A stretch of DNA of 64,000 nt from Burkholderia diffusa (GTDB lineage: Bacteria; Pseudomonadota; Gammaproteobacteria; Burkholderiales; Burkholderiaceae): the NCBI RefSeq assembly GCF_001718315.1, contig NZ_CP013362.1, forward strand, positions 3,269,369-3,333,368, in the 5' to 3' direction. The position numbers and the translations under genes are program-made. This document shows, piece by piece, positions 55,416 through 64,000 of the stretch. Within the stretch, counting starts at the first letter, position 1. Each line of letters opens with the position of its first letter. The notes under the pieces are model-generated. The model did no database searches. It was not told where the DNA came from and saw only the letters and a program-made list of their open reading frames with translations.

Positions 55416-58229
55416 TCAAGTCGCCTTGTACCGCTTCGCGTACTCCGCGGTGAGTTCGATGTATTGGCGACCATATTCCTTGCTGTCGCAGATCGCCGTC
55501 CCCTCGAAAAACTCGTTCCACGTCTCGATGTGCACCATCGTCGGTCGAGGGTCCATTGCGAGGATTCGTTCCCAGTTTCGTCGATACAGCGCGCCATTCT
55601 CGCGTGGCACTTCAATCGGATGGCGTGACGACAAATTCCTCTGGCTGTAGCCAGGCCCGATCGACACAACGCCGCGGAAGGTCGGACAGATCGCCGCGCT
55701 CCAATAGAATGTACTGTCGAACGGACCGGGATAGAAACGGCCGAGATAGTAGAACAGTGCATACGACGCCAGCGCCTCAGCAGTCGGATACTGCTTCACG
55801 AACGCGAGCAACGCAGATCGTCGATCTCGCATCTTCAGTCGAACACGGAGCTCGTCGCGCATCGCACCGTCCGTCGACGTGGTTGAACAGGTTCGGCACA
55901 GCGGATTCGTGCATCGCCAAAGTACGCGCTGCAATACCCCTTCAACCAGCGCGTCGGTGCTCGAACCACTGAATCGGTAGAACGCGTCGGACGCCAGCAT
56001 GTCCGCGAGCAGCGCGTAGTAATCGCCGCCCTGCACGAACCGGCGGACCAGACCATCCGACGCGAGCTGAGTCTGCAGCGTATCGAACGACTGCCCGATC
56101 GGCATCAGCCGCTGATGGAGATCGGCGGCGAGCGCCACGCGCGTGGACGCCGTTCCCAACAGCATTCGGGCCGCCGCGGCCCGCCCTCGTGCGCTCGCGA
56201 CCGTTTCGAGCGCACGCCGCTCATCCTGCGTCGGCGTGCGGCGGTGGATCTTCTCGTAGAGGCGATCGACGAAACCGGTTGTCGATTGGCCGGCCCGACC
56301 AAAGAACTCGTTGCCGCCAAGCAGATCGGCAAGCTGATCCAGATAGGACGCGTTCATGAAACACGATGCGATCGACTTCAGGCCGCGCGGATCCGTGACG
56401 CGTGGCGCCTCCTCTTCCGCGGCCGAGACGATATAGGGATCCACGCCGAACTCGAGCTGGAATCGCTGACGTACGAACGGATACAGATCCTCGCCGACGC
56501 GCTTCGCGAAGCTCGGGTGATATACGTAGATGACCGGCCGCCCATCGATGCACGCCCAGTGCTCGGTCGGCACGATCGAGAAGAAGTTTCGAATCGTCTC
56601 GTAGAACCATGCCTTGCCCGCATACACCGCCGAATCGACGTGCCATGACTTCGCATTGTTCGACGTCAGCGTCGTGGTGTCATAGAACATCCCGATCCGC
56701 GGCGCCGTCTGCCCGCTCTGCCTGCGCCGGTTCAGCGCAGCGACGATCTGGGCGAGCCCAGGATCGCTGAAGCGCGACGGCCGGTTTGCGCCGATCTCGG
56801 CTTGCGTCAGGTCATCAGAGCTCGCGAACGGCGAACCGAAGTACACCGGGAGAATCACGTCGATGCCGGCACTGACGACGTCGCGCAGTTGCTCGTCGTG
56901 CCAGGCTGGCAACGTATAGCTCAGCCCCTTCAGGTCGCTGGGCGTAACCGCGAACGCATACTCGTTGCCGCTCGCCTGCGCACCGTCCGGGTTCTTCAGA
57001 TAGTCTGCGCCGTTGATAACGTCGTACCAGTAGAAATAGGTCGTGCAGAGGACCCGCTCGTCGCTGCGATAGCTCGGCGGCGGATTCTGCTGGTCGATCG
57101 GCACGTTCAGGTCGCCCGGTGCGCCCCGCCAGCCCGACGGCGCCCGACGCAGAACGGACGGATCCCATCCGAGGCACTCGGTCGATGCCAGATAGGCCGC
57201 CGCCTTCGCGCGCGACGCGCGGCTGTCGGCAATCTGACCGGCACGCACCACGCGCGCGCCCTTCGGCGCGGGCAATGCATGTGCCTTCGATGCATCGCGC
57301 CGACTGACGGATGCAACCCGCTCCGCCAACTTCAAGCGCTTCGACGATGCTTTCGGCGCCAGCGGGCGCGCCGCCATCAGCAGTTCGTACGCGACCACAT
57401 TCAGGCTGATGTCGCCGCTGATGTATTGTGCGGTCCGACGCTGCAGCCGTGCCCGCACCGCAGGATCGAGCGAGTCGACCTCCGCGGCAACCATCAGGCT
57501 GCCGAGAATGCGCGCATTGTCGTCGCCGACGACGAACGACGTACGTGCGGCTCGCTGATAAAACGCGTCGCTCGACAGCACGGCTGCAATCACGCCTCCC
57601 ATGGAACCATCGCTGCCGAATTGGGTAGCGTCCGCGGGAACCGCGGCGCGCGACAGGTAGGCTCCGACGGCGCGCGCGACCTTCGCCGAAACGGCGGCCC
57701 GGCTCCCGAGCATCTGCCGCACGATTTCTGCAGGACTCGCCCCACCGTCGAGCCTGCCGACGATTGCGTCCATGTCATCGACGCCCGATCGGTCGAGCAC
57801 ATCGCACACAAGTGCCGTCACATACATGCGGTTGCTGCTGCCTGCCCTGACCTGGTAATACTCATCGGATGAAAGGATCGCGACGATTGCATCGTCGAGG
57901 CCGCGCGTGCGCGCCGCCTCGCTCAGCGACTGCCAGCCGCCCTGATCGGGTTCGCGCCCGAGCAAGCACCGGTAGAGATTCGCGACCAGAAACCGGCAGC
58001 AATCCGGGCTGACAAGCACGGTGCGAAGCAGCGCTTCCTTCCCCCCGGTGTCCAGCGTGCGCTGCCATTGTTCCTTCTCGCCCGCGCTCGGCGCGCGCCC
58101 AGTCGTCGCAATGGCGACCGCGCTGATGTAAATGCCGTCCGGCCCGCCCGCCCGGGCATCGGCCGGCAGCGAAATCAGAATTGAAGGAGAAAGGGCGAGC
58201 GTTCCGATAAATGCCCGTCGCGTAGTCAA
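55416..58229 (-). CDS. Tat-type GH99-like protein interrupted by DUF4214-like repeats
   Basis: 937 aa from a TTG at 58229. This start has CGGAGA 6 nt upstream and puts a Tat-like signal at the very N-terminus (TTRRAFIGTLALSPSILISLPADARA). DUF4214-like helical repeats at about residues 40-265 (LYRCLLGREPDQGGWQSLSE, AILSSDEYYQ) are followed by a GH99-like/DUF5010 region (LCTTYFYWYDVIN, VDVILPVYFGSPF, GMFYDTTTL, DGRPVIYVYHPSF). A second repeat block at about 635-770 (DRLYEKIHRRTPTQDERRAL, LASDAFYRFSG) interrupts it. The domain resumes with PTMVHIETWNEFFEGTAI at the end. Glycan hydrolysis outside the cell is likely; the substrate is unknown. Codon usage is less GC-biased than its neighbours, which suggests transfer. 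Confidence 0.75.
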   Translation of the reverse strand: MTTRRAFIGTLALSPSILISLPADARAGGPDGIYISAVAIATTGRAPSAGEKEQWQRTLDTGGKEALLRTVLVSPDCCRFLVANLYRCLLGREPDQGGWQSLSEAARTRGLDDAIVAILSSDEYYQVRAGSSNRMYVTALVCDVLDRSGVDDMDAIVGRLDGGASPAEIVRQMLGSRAAVSAKVARAVGAYLSRAAVPADATQFGSDGSMGGVIAAVLSSDAFYQRAARTSFVVGDDNARILGSLMVAAEVDSLDPAVRARLQRRTAQYISGDISLNVVAYELLMAARPLAPKASSKRLKLAERVASVSRRDASKAHALPAPKGARVVRAGQIADSRASRAKAAAYLASTECLGWDPSVLRRAPSGWRGAPGDLNVPIDQQNPPPSYRSDERVLCTTYFYWYDVINGADYLKNPDGAQASGNEYAFAVTPSDLKGLSYTLPAWHDEQLRDVVSAGIDVILPVYFGSPFASSDDLTQAEIGANRPSRFSDPGLAQIVAALNRRRQSGQTAPRIGMFYDTTTLTSNNAKSWHVDSAVYAGKAWFYETIRNFFSIVPTEHWACIDGRPVIYVYHPSFAKRVGEDLYPFVRQRFQLEFGVDPYIVSAAEEEAPRVTDPRGLKSIASCFMNASYLDQLADLLGGNEFFGRAGQSTTGFVDRLYEKIHRRTPTQDERRALETVASARGRAAAARMLLGTASTRVALAADLHQRLMPIGQSFDTLQTQLASDGLVRRFVQGGDYYALLADMLASDAFYRFSGSSTDALVEGVLQRVLWRCTNPLCRTCSTTSTDGAMRDELRVRLKMRDRRSALLAFVKQYPTAEALASYALFYYLGRFYPGPFDSTFYWSAAICPTFRGVVSIGPGYSQRNLSSRHPIEVPRENGALYRRNWERILAMDPRPTMVHIETWNEFFEGTAICDSKEYGRQYIELTAEYAKRYKAT

Positions 58230-58613
58230 GGCAGTCTCCGAAAGTTGTCTGTCTATTGATTTTATTGACGGCCTTATTGGTGTCGCGCGAATCCGGGCCG
58301 CGCAAAGCGGCGTCGGCACTTCCGGACAGGAAGCGACCAAATCGTGAAATACACCAGACAATCACCGTCGAGAGAACAGTAATTGGAGCGAATTATTTTG
58401 ACAACCCCGGGACAGCGGTCAACCGTTGCAGCGGTGGCATCGGGTACTCAGATGACGGCCATCGTCCGTGCGGCTCCCGTCGAGGACAAATCCGGTGAAT
58501 TGCAGGCGCAGAACCTTTTACTCGGCGGGATAATGCGCGAAAAATCAAACCCCGATTACTTGATCGATCTCAATGGCAATCGTCCAGACAACAGAGACTT
58601 TTTTCATGACGCG
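58230..58613. other. AT-richer region between the GH99-like gene and mnmE
   Basis: 384 bp holding the GH99-like promoter region and the end of the mnmE transcription unit. No clear terminator for mnmE. Lower GC here continues from the GH99-like gene, supporting a joint origin. No ORF with start signals. Confidence 0.4.
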
Positions 58614-60008
58614 TTACTTCCCGATACAGAACCTGCTGAAAATCACGCCCAGCAAATCATCCGAAGTGAACTCCCCGGTAATCGCATTGAGCTGTTCCTG
58701 CGCGAGCCGCAGTTCCTCCGCAAACAGATCGAGCGATTGCGCCCGCTGCTCCGCATGATCGGCCGCCTGCGCGAGATGCTCCTGTGCAGCCCGCAGCGCA
58801 ATCAAATGCCGCTCGCGCGCCAGATAAACACCTTCGGCCCCGGCCTGCCACCCCGCGATCCTCAGCAGTTCCGCGCGCAGCATGTCGATCCCGTCGCCGC
58901 GCTTCGCCGACAGATGCACTTCGGTCAGATCGCCTTCGGCCGCCGGATGCTCGACGCACGCCGGCACGCCGGTCAGATCCGTCTTGTTCAGCACGCGCAC
59001 CACCGGTACGCCATCCGGAAACCGCGCGGCGATCGTCTCGTCGTCCGCGGTCATCCCCGTGCGCGAATCGAGCAGGTGCAGCACGACGTCCGCGCGCTCG
59101 ATCTCGCTCCATGTCCGCGCGATCCCGATCCGCTCGACTTCGTCCTCCGTCTCGCGCAACCCCGCCGTATCGATGATGTGCAGCGGAATTCCTTCGACCT
59201 GGATCGTCTGCGCGACCTTGTCGCGCGTCGTGCCCGCGATCGGCGTGACGATCGCCAGCTCCGCGCCGGCCAGCGCATTCAGCAGCGACGACTTGCCGAC
59301 GTTCGGCTGCCCCGCGAGCACGACCGACAGCCCCTCGCGCAGCAGCGCACCCTGGCGTGCGTCGCCGAGCACGTGCGCCAGTTGCTCGCGGATTTTCGCA
59401 AGCTTGCCGCGCGCATCGGCCGCCTCCAGGAAGTCGATTTCCTCTTCCGGGAAATCGAGCGTCGCCTCGACCAGCATCCGCAGCGTGATCACGTCCTCGA
59501 CGAGCGCGTGGATCTGCCGCGAGAACGCGCCGTCGAGCGAGCGCCCGGCCGAGCGCGCGGCCGCTTCGGTGCTCGCCTCGATCAGGTCGGCGACGGCTTC
59601 GGCCTGCGCAAGGTCCAGCTTGTCGTTCAAGAACGCGCGCCGCGTGAACTCGCCCGGTTCCGCAAGCCGCAGCCCGAAGCCACGCCCCGCATCCAGGCAG
59701 CGCTGCAGCAACAGCTGCATCACGATCGGCCCGCCATGCCCCTGCAGTTCCAGCACATGCTCGCCGGTGTACGAATGCGGCGCGGGAAAATACAGCGCGA
59801 TCCCGCGGTCGAGCGGCGCGCCGTGCTCGTCGAGGAACGGCACGTAGCTCGCATGGCGCGGCGCGAGCCGCTGCCCGCACAACGCGTCGATCAGCGGCAG
59901 CGCAGCCGCCTCGCCGCCGCGCCCGAACGATACGCGGACGACCCCGATACCGCCCCGGCCGGCAGCAGTGGCAATGGCGACGATCGGATCGGAATCGGTA
60001 GCAAGCAT
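58614..60008 (-). CDS. mnmE: tRNA uridine-5-carboxymethylaminomethyl modification GTPase MnmE
   Basis: 464 aa. With MnmG it makes cmnm5U34 in tRNAs. N-terminal formyl-THF-binding domain ([25 protein letters not shown] start), helical domain, and inserted G domain: P-loop GQPNVGKS (233-240), IAGTTRD (G2), DTAGLRET (G3) and LNKTD (G4). The C-terminal CIGK motif with Cys461 is intact. A core gene normally found near yidC and dnaA, as here. Confidence 0.97.
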   Translation of the reverse strand: MLATDSDPIVAIATAAGRGGIGVVRVSFGRGGEAAALPLIDALCGQRLAPRHASYVPFLDEHGAPLDRGIALYFPAPHSYTGEHVLELQGHGGPIVMQLLLQRCLDAGRGFGLRLAEPGEFTRRAFLNDKLDLAQAEAVADLIEASTEAAARSAGRSLDGAFSRQIHALVEDVITLRMLVEATLDFPEEEIDFLEAADARGKLAKIREQLAHVLGDARQGALLREGLSVVLAGQPNVGKSSLLNALAGAELAIVTPIAGTTRDKVAQTIQVEGIPLHIIDTAGLRETEDEVERIGIARTWSEIERADVVLHLLDSRTGMTADDETIAARFPDGVPVVRVLNKTDLTGVPACVEHPAAEGDLTEVHLSAKRGDGIDMLRAELLRIAGWQAGAEGVYLARERHLIALRAAQEHLAQAADHAEQRAQSLDLFAEELRLAQEQLNAITGEFTSDDLLGVIFSRFCIGK

Positions 60009-60325
60009 GGAAATTCGAGGAATCGGGTAAACGGATGGTCAATGATGCGCCCACGCAACGGTTTGGGCATCGGGACGCCGGCATTGTAGCGTGCCGGCCC
60101 GAACGCCACCGGACGCCATGTCAGTTTCGAACTCGCCCAACTTTATCCCGACGGAGCTAAGTCGAGTATTACTGTCGCGCCGCTACGTGCTGTCCATTTC
60201 GGACGAGTATGCCTTCCGTAAAGGCCCGGCGCTCGCCCTTCCCCATTGCCCGGTACGATCCGCGGCAGGTTGGGATTCATCCAAATAAGCTATGTTTATC
60301 CCATATGGTTGTCTGAGAGGCGTCG
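60009..60325. other. Divergent upstream region, mnmE / XRE-like gene
   Basis: 317 bp. It includes an AT-rich stretch near 60275-60310 (ATCCAAATAAGCTATG) that probably carries the promoter of the XRE-like gene. No complete -35/-10 pair with normal spacing. No RNA gene or terminator seen. Confidence 0.4.
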
Positions 60326-60784
60326 GTGGAATTGCACAATCACCCCATGCCGACACCCGAAGAAAAATCAGCGTTTTCGGAACGCCTGAAATTTGCCTTG
60401 AGGCGCAGCCCGGAGAAGGTCACCGGCGCGACCGAACTCGCGAACCGGTTCAACCTTCGTCACCATGGTGCGCAGCCGGTTTCACCGCAAACCGCGCACA
60501 AATGGCTGACCGGCCGGACGATTCCGACGCCGGACAAACTCGAAACGCTCGCCGACTGGTTGCGCGTCGAACTGCATTGGCTACATTACGGCCCATCGCC
60601 GAGCGTTGCCGAACATCCGACGCCGCAACCGCTGCCGCGCGACGAGCGCTATCCGCCGACGCCCGAGACGATCGAGCTCGCGTCGAAGATCGAGGCGCTG
60701 CCGCCGCATCAACGTTACCTCGTTCAGGAACTGATCGAGCAGTTCTACGGCAACGACGCGAAACTCGAGGCGAAGAAGGGCTGA
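60326..60784 (+). CDS. XRE/Cro-like DNA-binding regulator
   Basis: 152 aa. Lambda-repressor-like HTH in residues 16-80: FSERLKFALRRSPEKVTGATELANRFN and the recognition part VSPQTAHKWLTGRTIPTPDKLETLADWLRV. The C-terminal half has a Pro-rich linker and a helical end (IELASKIEALPPHQRYLVQELIEQFYG). No peptidase or sensor domain. GTG at 60326 has GAGAGG 5 nt upstream; ATG 60347 is the alternative. Target genes unknown. Stand-alone between mnmE and yidC. Confidence 0.82.
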   Translation: MELHNHPMPTPEEKSAFSERLKFALRRSPEKVTGATELANRFNLRHHGAQPVSPQTAHKWLTGRTIPTPDKLETLADWLRVELHWLHYGPSPSVAEHPTPQPLPRDERYPPTPETIELASKIEALPPHQRYLVQELIEQFYGNDAKLEAKKG

Positions 60785-60837
60785 ACCGCCGCGGTCGACC
60801 TCCGCCACACGCCGCCGCGCCGCCATCCGCCGGAAAC

Positions 60838-60873
60838 AAAAAAGCCGCATGGATAAAACCATGCGGCTTTTTT
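60838..60873. terminator. Bidirectional terminator between XRE-like gene and yidC
   Basis: Perfect 15-bp stem AAAAAAGCCGCATGG/CCATGCGGCTTTTTT with 6-nt loop ATAAAA. It serves both convergent genes. Confidence 0.94.
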
Positions 60874-60916
60874 ACGTGCATCGCGGGCGGCTGGCTGCCC
60901 GCGTGTGCGACATGCG

Positions 60917-62572
60917 TCAGGCCTTCTTGCCGCCGCCGAGCTTGCGCGTGATGTAGTACTGCTGCGCGATCGACAGCACGTTGTTCACGACGTAGTACAG
61001 CACCAGGCCGGCCGGGAAGAAGAAGAACATCACCGAGAACGCGATCGGCATGAACTTCATCATCTTCGCCTGGACCGGGTCCGGCGGCGTCGGGTTCAGG
61101 CTCGTCTGCACGAACATCGAGACGGCCATCAGCACCGGCAGGATGAAGAACGGATCGCGCTGCGACAGGTCGTGAATCCACAGAATCCACGGCGCGCCGC
61201 GCATTTCGACCGAAGCGAGCAGCACCCAGTACAGCGAGATGAACACCGGGATCTGGATCACGACCGGCAGGCAGCCGCCGAACGGATTGACCTTCTCGGT
61301 CTTGTACAGCTCCATCAGCGCGGCGTTCATCTTCTGCGGATCGCTCTTGAAGCGTTCGCGCAGCGCCTGCATGCGCGGCGTGATTTCCTTCATGCGCGCC
61401 ATCGACTTGTAGCTCGCGGCCGACAGCGGGAAGAACACAGCCTTGATCAGCACCGTCAGCAGCACGATCGCCCAGCCCCAGTTGCCGACGAAGCCGTGAA
61501 TCTTCTCGAGCAGCCAGAACAGCGGCTTCGCGATGATCGTCACCCAGCCATAGTCCTTCACGAGCTCCAGGCCCGGCGCGATGCCTTCGAGCATGCGCTC
61601 TTCTTCCGGACCGGCGAACAGGCGTGCCTGCACGTCGGCCGACTGGCCCGGCGCGATCGCGGCGACCGGCTGCTTCACGCCGACGCGGTACAGCGACGGA
61701 TCGATCTTTTCAGCGTAGATGTCGCGCTTCACGCCCTGCTGCGGAATCCAGGCCGACGCGAAGTAGTGCTGCACCATCGCGACCCAGCCGTTGTCGGCGG
61801 AGCTCACGTAGTCGGCCTTGTTCTTGTCGAGATCGCTGAAGTTGATCTTCTGGAAGTGCTTCGCGTCCGTGTAGACCGCCGGCCCGAGGAACGTATGCGA
61901 GAACATCGGCGTTTCGACGGCCGTGTTGTCGCGCACCAGTTCCATGTAGACCGTCGGCGTGACCGGTGCCGTGCCGACGTTGTCGATCTTGGTATCGACG
62001 CCGATCACGTAGCTGCCGCGCGTAAACGTGTAGGTCTTCACGACCTTCACGCCGCCCTTCACCGGCGATTCGAACGACAGCTTCAGCGTGTTCTGGTCGC
62101 CTGTCAGCGACGTCGAGCCCGGGTTCAGCTGCGTGTAGACGTCGTTGTGGTTCGGGAAGTCGCCGCCGAGCAGGCCCGAGCGCGCGAGATACGTGTGGCC
62201 GGCCGTGTGGTCGAACAGCGTGATGTACAGGTCGGGCTGCTTGCCGTCGCCCTGCTTCTTGAGCGTCAGCTTCGCGAGCGTGCCGCCGCGCGTGTCGATT
62301 TCGCCGTCATACACGTCGGTCGAGAACTTCACGAGCTGCGCTTGCGCGGCCGGTGCCGTCGTCGCCGGCGCGGCGCCCGCCGCCGCGGCAGGCACTTCAC
62401 CTGCGGTCGTCGTCGCGCCTGTGCCCGATGCACCGCCGGCAGCCGCGGGGGCCGTCTGCGTGGCGCTCGGGAAGAACATCGACGGGCGTCCATGGTCGCG
62501 CTGCCAGTTGTCGTACAGCATGACAGCTGACATGAAGAAGATCACCCATAGGACGGTGCGTTTGATATCCAT
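60917..62572 (-). CDS. yidC: Membrane protein insertase YidC
   Basis: 551 aa. N-terminal anchor ([24 protein letters not shown]), an Ala/Thr-rich linker, large periplasmic domain (about 80-345), then the conserved five-helix insertase core: [90 protein letters not shown] with the groove Arg, and [29 protein letters not shown]. Length is standard. Starts 8 bp after yidD in the rpmH-rnpA-yidD-yidC operon. Confidence 0.97.
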   Translation of the reverse strand: MDIKRTVLWVIFFMSAVMLYDNWQRDHGRPSMFFPSATQTAPAAAGGASGTGATTTAGEVPAAAAGAAPATTAPAAQAQLVKFSTDVYDGEIDTRGGTLAKLTLKKQGDGKQPDLYITLFDHTAGHTYLARSGLLGGDFPNHNDVYTQLNPGSTSLTGDQNTLKLSFESPVKGGVKVVKTYTFTRGSYVIGVDTKIDNVGTAPVTPTVYMELVRDNTAVETPMFSHTFLGPAVYTDAKHFQKINFSDLDKNKADYVSSADNGWVAMVQHYFASAWIPQQGVKRDIYAEKIDPSLYRVGVKQPVAAIAPGQSADVQARLFAGPEEERMLEGIAPGLELVKDYGWVTIIAKPLFWLLEKIHGFVGNWGWAIVLLTVLIKAVFFPLSAASYKSMARMKEITPRMQALRERFKSDPQKMNAALMELYKTEKVNPFGGCLPVVIQIPVFISLYWVLLASVEMRGAPWILWIHDLSQRDPFFILPVLMAVSMFVQTSLNPTPPDPVQAKMMKFMPIAFSVMFFFFPAGLVLYYVVNNVLSIAQQYYITRKLGGGKKA

Positions 62573-62580
62573 GCGTTGTC

Positions 62581-62847
62581 TCAGAGTCGATGGGACCGCG
62601 CGTCGGCTTCGCCGCGAGCGCGAGTGTCGGAGTTGGGCGGCGGGACGAGGTCGATGCCGCCCGCGGAAAACGGATGGCATCGGCACACGCGCCTGACGGC
62701 GAGATACGTGCCGCGCGCGGCGCCATGATACTGGATTGCCTCGCGCGCGTAATCCGAACAGGAAGGATAAAAACGGCAACGGTCGCCGAGCATCGGGCTC
62801 ACGGCGACCTTGTAGAAGCGCAGCAACGCGATCAATACCGTTTTCAT
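62581..62847 (-). CDS. yidD: Membrane protein insertion efficiency factor YidD
   Basis: 88 aa. The family signature is complete: [63 protein letters not shown]. Conserved Cys in [12 protein letters not shown] and CRCHP. An amphipathic N-terminal helix associates with the inner membrane. It lies between rnpA and yidC, its universal position. Confidence 0.96.
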   Translation of the reverse strand: MKTVLIALLRFYKVAVSPMLGDRCRFYPSCSDYAREAIQYHGAARGTYLAVRRVCRCHPFSAGGIDLVPPPNSDTRARGEADARSHRL

Positions 62848-62922
62848 ACCTTGGGCGGCGCCGTTCGACGCCGCGTCAAAACCGGCCGGGCGGGCGCGAA
62901 CGCCGCACCGCGAACGGATGCG

Positions 62923-63393
62923 TCACTCGGACGCGGGCTTCGACGCCCGGCGGGCGATCTCCCGGGCCGCCCTGTCGAGCAGCTCGCGGATTTCGGCCGC
63001 GCACATCGCCGCGAGCGGGACGGAAGCCGCGCTCGGCAGCGCTTTCTTGTCGAAGCGCGTGTGCTGCCGCAGCAGCAGGTCGTAACCGGCGAATTCGGCG
63101 CGGCGCAGGCGAAACGCGTCGCGCGCCAGCCGCTTCACGAGATTACGGGTCACTGCACGCGGCGCATACTTCTTCCCGACGACGAGCCCCAGGCGGGCAG
63201 GCTGGCCGGTCGGCTTGCCGTAGATCACGAAGTGCGCGGAGCGCCGCCAAGGGCGCAAACGAAAAACGGATGAAAATTCATCCGTTTTCAGAAGTCGCGC
63301 AGCTTTCGGGAAGGCGGCTTTCGTCTGCGACGGATTCGCACCCGGCTCGACGGCACCTTCCGCAGGACTGCGGACGGCGGACACAGCGCGCAA
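62923..63393 (-). CDS. rnpA: Ribonuclease P protein component
   Basis: 156 aa from a TTG at 63393; a GTG at 63384 is an alternative start. The conserved part begins near residue 27 ([20 protein letters not shown]) and holds the RNR motif [29 protein letters not shown] that contacts RNase P RNA. No ATG lies close before the conserved domain, so the start is non-ATG. It begins 6 bp after the rpmH stop, in the classic rpmH-rnpA order where the rnpA initiation site is tied to rpmH. Confidence 0.9.
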   Translation of the reverse strand: MRAVSAVRSPAEGAVEPGANPSQTKAAFPKAARLLKTDEFSSVFRLRPWRRSAHFVIYGKPTGQPARLGLVVGKKYAPRAVTRNLVKRLARDAFRLRRAEFAGYDLLLRQHTRFDKKALPSAASVPLAAMCAAEIRELLDRAAREIARRASKPASE

Positions 63394-63399
63394 CCTGCC

Positions 63400-63534
63400 T
63401 TAGATGGCGAGGCGCTTGCGGCCCTTCGCGCGGCGAGCGTTGATGACCTTGCGGCCACCTGCCGTCTTCATGCGGACACGGAAGCCATGGGTGCGCTTGC
63501 GGCGCGTCACGGACGGTTGGTAAGTACGTTTCAT
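63400..63534 (-). CDS. rpmH: 50S ribosomal protein L34
   Basis: 44 aa, entirely diagnostic: [21 protein letters not shown] and [16 protein letters not shown]. Over one third Lys/Arg. First gene of the leftward rpmH-rnpA-yidD-yidC operon, divergent from dnaA across about 420 bp. An in-frame upstream extension to 63597 is not L34 sequence. Confidence 0.98.
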
Positions 63535-63649
63535 GATGTTCTCACTTGTTCGAGAATGTCGAAATTCAGGGGACCGCGTGCCCTTAACCGGAGGCATTCG
63601 GGCGAACGCAATCGCCGGGAATACAGGATTGGTTTTCGCGGAACCCGCT

Positions 63650-63678
63650 ATTTAAACCGTTTTTCTCTTGACGGTCAA
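63650..63678 (-). promoter_or_regulatory. Candidate rpmH promoter
   Basis: Minus strand TTGACC (63678-63673), 17-nt spacer, TTAAAT (63655-63650), about 115 bp upstream of rpmH in an AT-rich stretch of otherwise GC-rich DNA. Confidence 0.55.
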
Positions 63679-63744
63679 TACTTTAGGAGTCGCCCGCCTG
63701 TGCCGGCCTGCGCCGATCCGGCCCCGCGACCCACAATCGCAGCC

Positions 63745-63753
63745 TGTGGATAA
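63745..63753 (-). promoter_or_regulatory. Perfect DnaA box in the rpmH-dnaA gap
   Basis: TGTGGATAA on the plus strand is TTATCCACA on the minus strand, the consensus DnaA box. It lies 200 bp upstream of dnaA. It could belong to oriC or to dnaA autoregulation; only one perfect box is visible in this 420-bp gap, so the main box cluster may lie beyond the window (dnaA-dnaN side). Confidence 0.75.
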
Positions 63754-63955
63754 GTCCCGCTGTGGCCGCGTTTGGCGGTAGAATCTCGCCTTATCTCCAA
63801 GAATCCCGCACGCCGCTTCGGCCCGCGCCTGCCCCTCCAACACTGTGACGCAGGCGTCCGACGCACGCTCGCACGACCGCTTCGGGCCTTGTTGCACAAC
63901 CGCGACAAGGGCGCCGGCGAGCCGCGCTGTGCACGCAAAAAACGACAGTTACTTG

Positions 63956-64000
63956 ATGAACGATTTCTGGCAACACTGTTCCGCACTGCTGGAGCGCGAG
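63956..64000 (+). CDS. dnaA: Chromosomal replication initiator DnaA, N-terminus (partial)
   Basis: First 15 codons only (MNDFWQHCSALLERE), cut by the right edge. The sequence fits domain I of betaproteobacterial DnaA and the position next to rpmH is universal. DnaA melts the origin and also represses its own promoter. The inverted repeat CCTTGT(12 nt)ACAAGG at 63887-63910 lies in its leader. Confidence 0.92.
   Translation, partial: MNDFWQHCSALLERE

Noticed and set aside
58383..60089. 568-codon plus-strand frame across mnmE
   Set aside because: Antisense shadow of mnmE, whose G domain motifs and CIGK tail are complete.
63887..63910. Second DnaA box (TGTTGCACA-like) inside the inverted repeat
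   Set aside because: Too many mismatches to TTATNCACA to be called.

Overview
The window is high-GC betaproteobacterial DNA that reads as a Burkholderia chromosome, very probably a Burkholderia cepacia complex species. The gene content supports this: the mreCD-mrdAB wall cluster, a QueE with the CX14CX2C cluster motif described for Burkholderia multivorans QueE, and the rpmH-rnpA-yidD-yidC-mnmE block next to the start of dnaA. The right end therefore lies at the replication-origin side of the main chromosome. Most of the window is core genome. No prophage, plasmid or CRISPR array was seen, and no complete insertion sequence.

Layout. 0-4.3 kb (+): cell elongation genes mreC (3' end), mreD, mrdA (PBP2) and mrdB (RodA), closed by a hairpin that resembles an IS end. 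4.3-8.1 kb (-): a Sel1-repeat protein coupled to an HpcH/HpaI aldolase, then queC-queE-queD for 7-deazaguanine synthesis. 8.4-17.1 kb (-): tRNA-Phe, an NtrY/NtrX-like two-component pair whose regulator lacks the AAA+ domain, a DUF4390 protein, rsmB, htpX, a LysE-type exporter, fmt and def. 17.3-21.8 kb (+): dprA, a thioredoxin-fold protein and topB. 22-28.9 kb: LysR regulator, 2-hydroxyacid dehydrogenase, patatin, thioesterase, tRNA-Lys, a tandem DUF3592 membrane protein, and a CGNR regulator divergent from an alpha/beta hydrolase across a three-half-site operator.

29.1-39.5 kb is the main accessory block, a 2-aminoethylphosphonate (AEP) catabolism island. phnA-phnY (leftward) and phnS-phnT-phnUV-phnW-FAD oxidoreductase (rightward) diverge from two promoters that interlock on the same 34 bp. 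A GntR/FCD regulator at the far end carries the same 10-nt motif over its own -35 box. Together the genes import AEP, transaminate it to phosphonoacetaldehyde, oxidise that to phosphonoacetate and hydrolyse it to acetate and phosphate. A Tat-exported phospholipase C and a LysR regulator sit beside it.

43-55.3 kb holds lactate permease with four ~50-bp hairpin repeats in its leader, a DUF4148 protein, gshA, an alkA-ada alkylation-repair pair, and an apparently complete ~70-nt small RNA gene with tandem anti-Shine-Dalgarno motifs. It also holds YaeQ, SpeG, a diguanylate cyclase and several small proteins, two of them under 60 aa. 55.4-58.2 kb encodes a large Tat-type protein in which a GH99-like domain is interrupted by DUF4214-like repeats. 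58.6-64 kb is the origin-proximal housekeeping block mnmE, yidC, yidD, rnpA, rpmH, dnaA, with one perfect DnaA box in the rpmH-dnaA gap.

Most gene calls are secure by family. Promoter, operator and small-RNA calls are read directly from sequence but are inferences about function.
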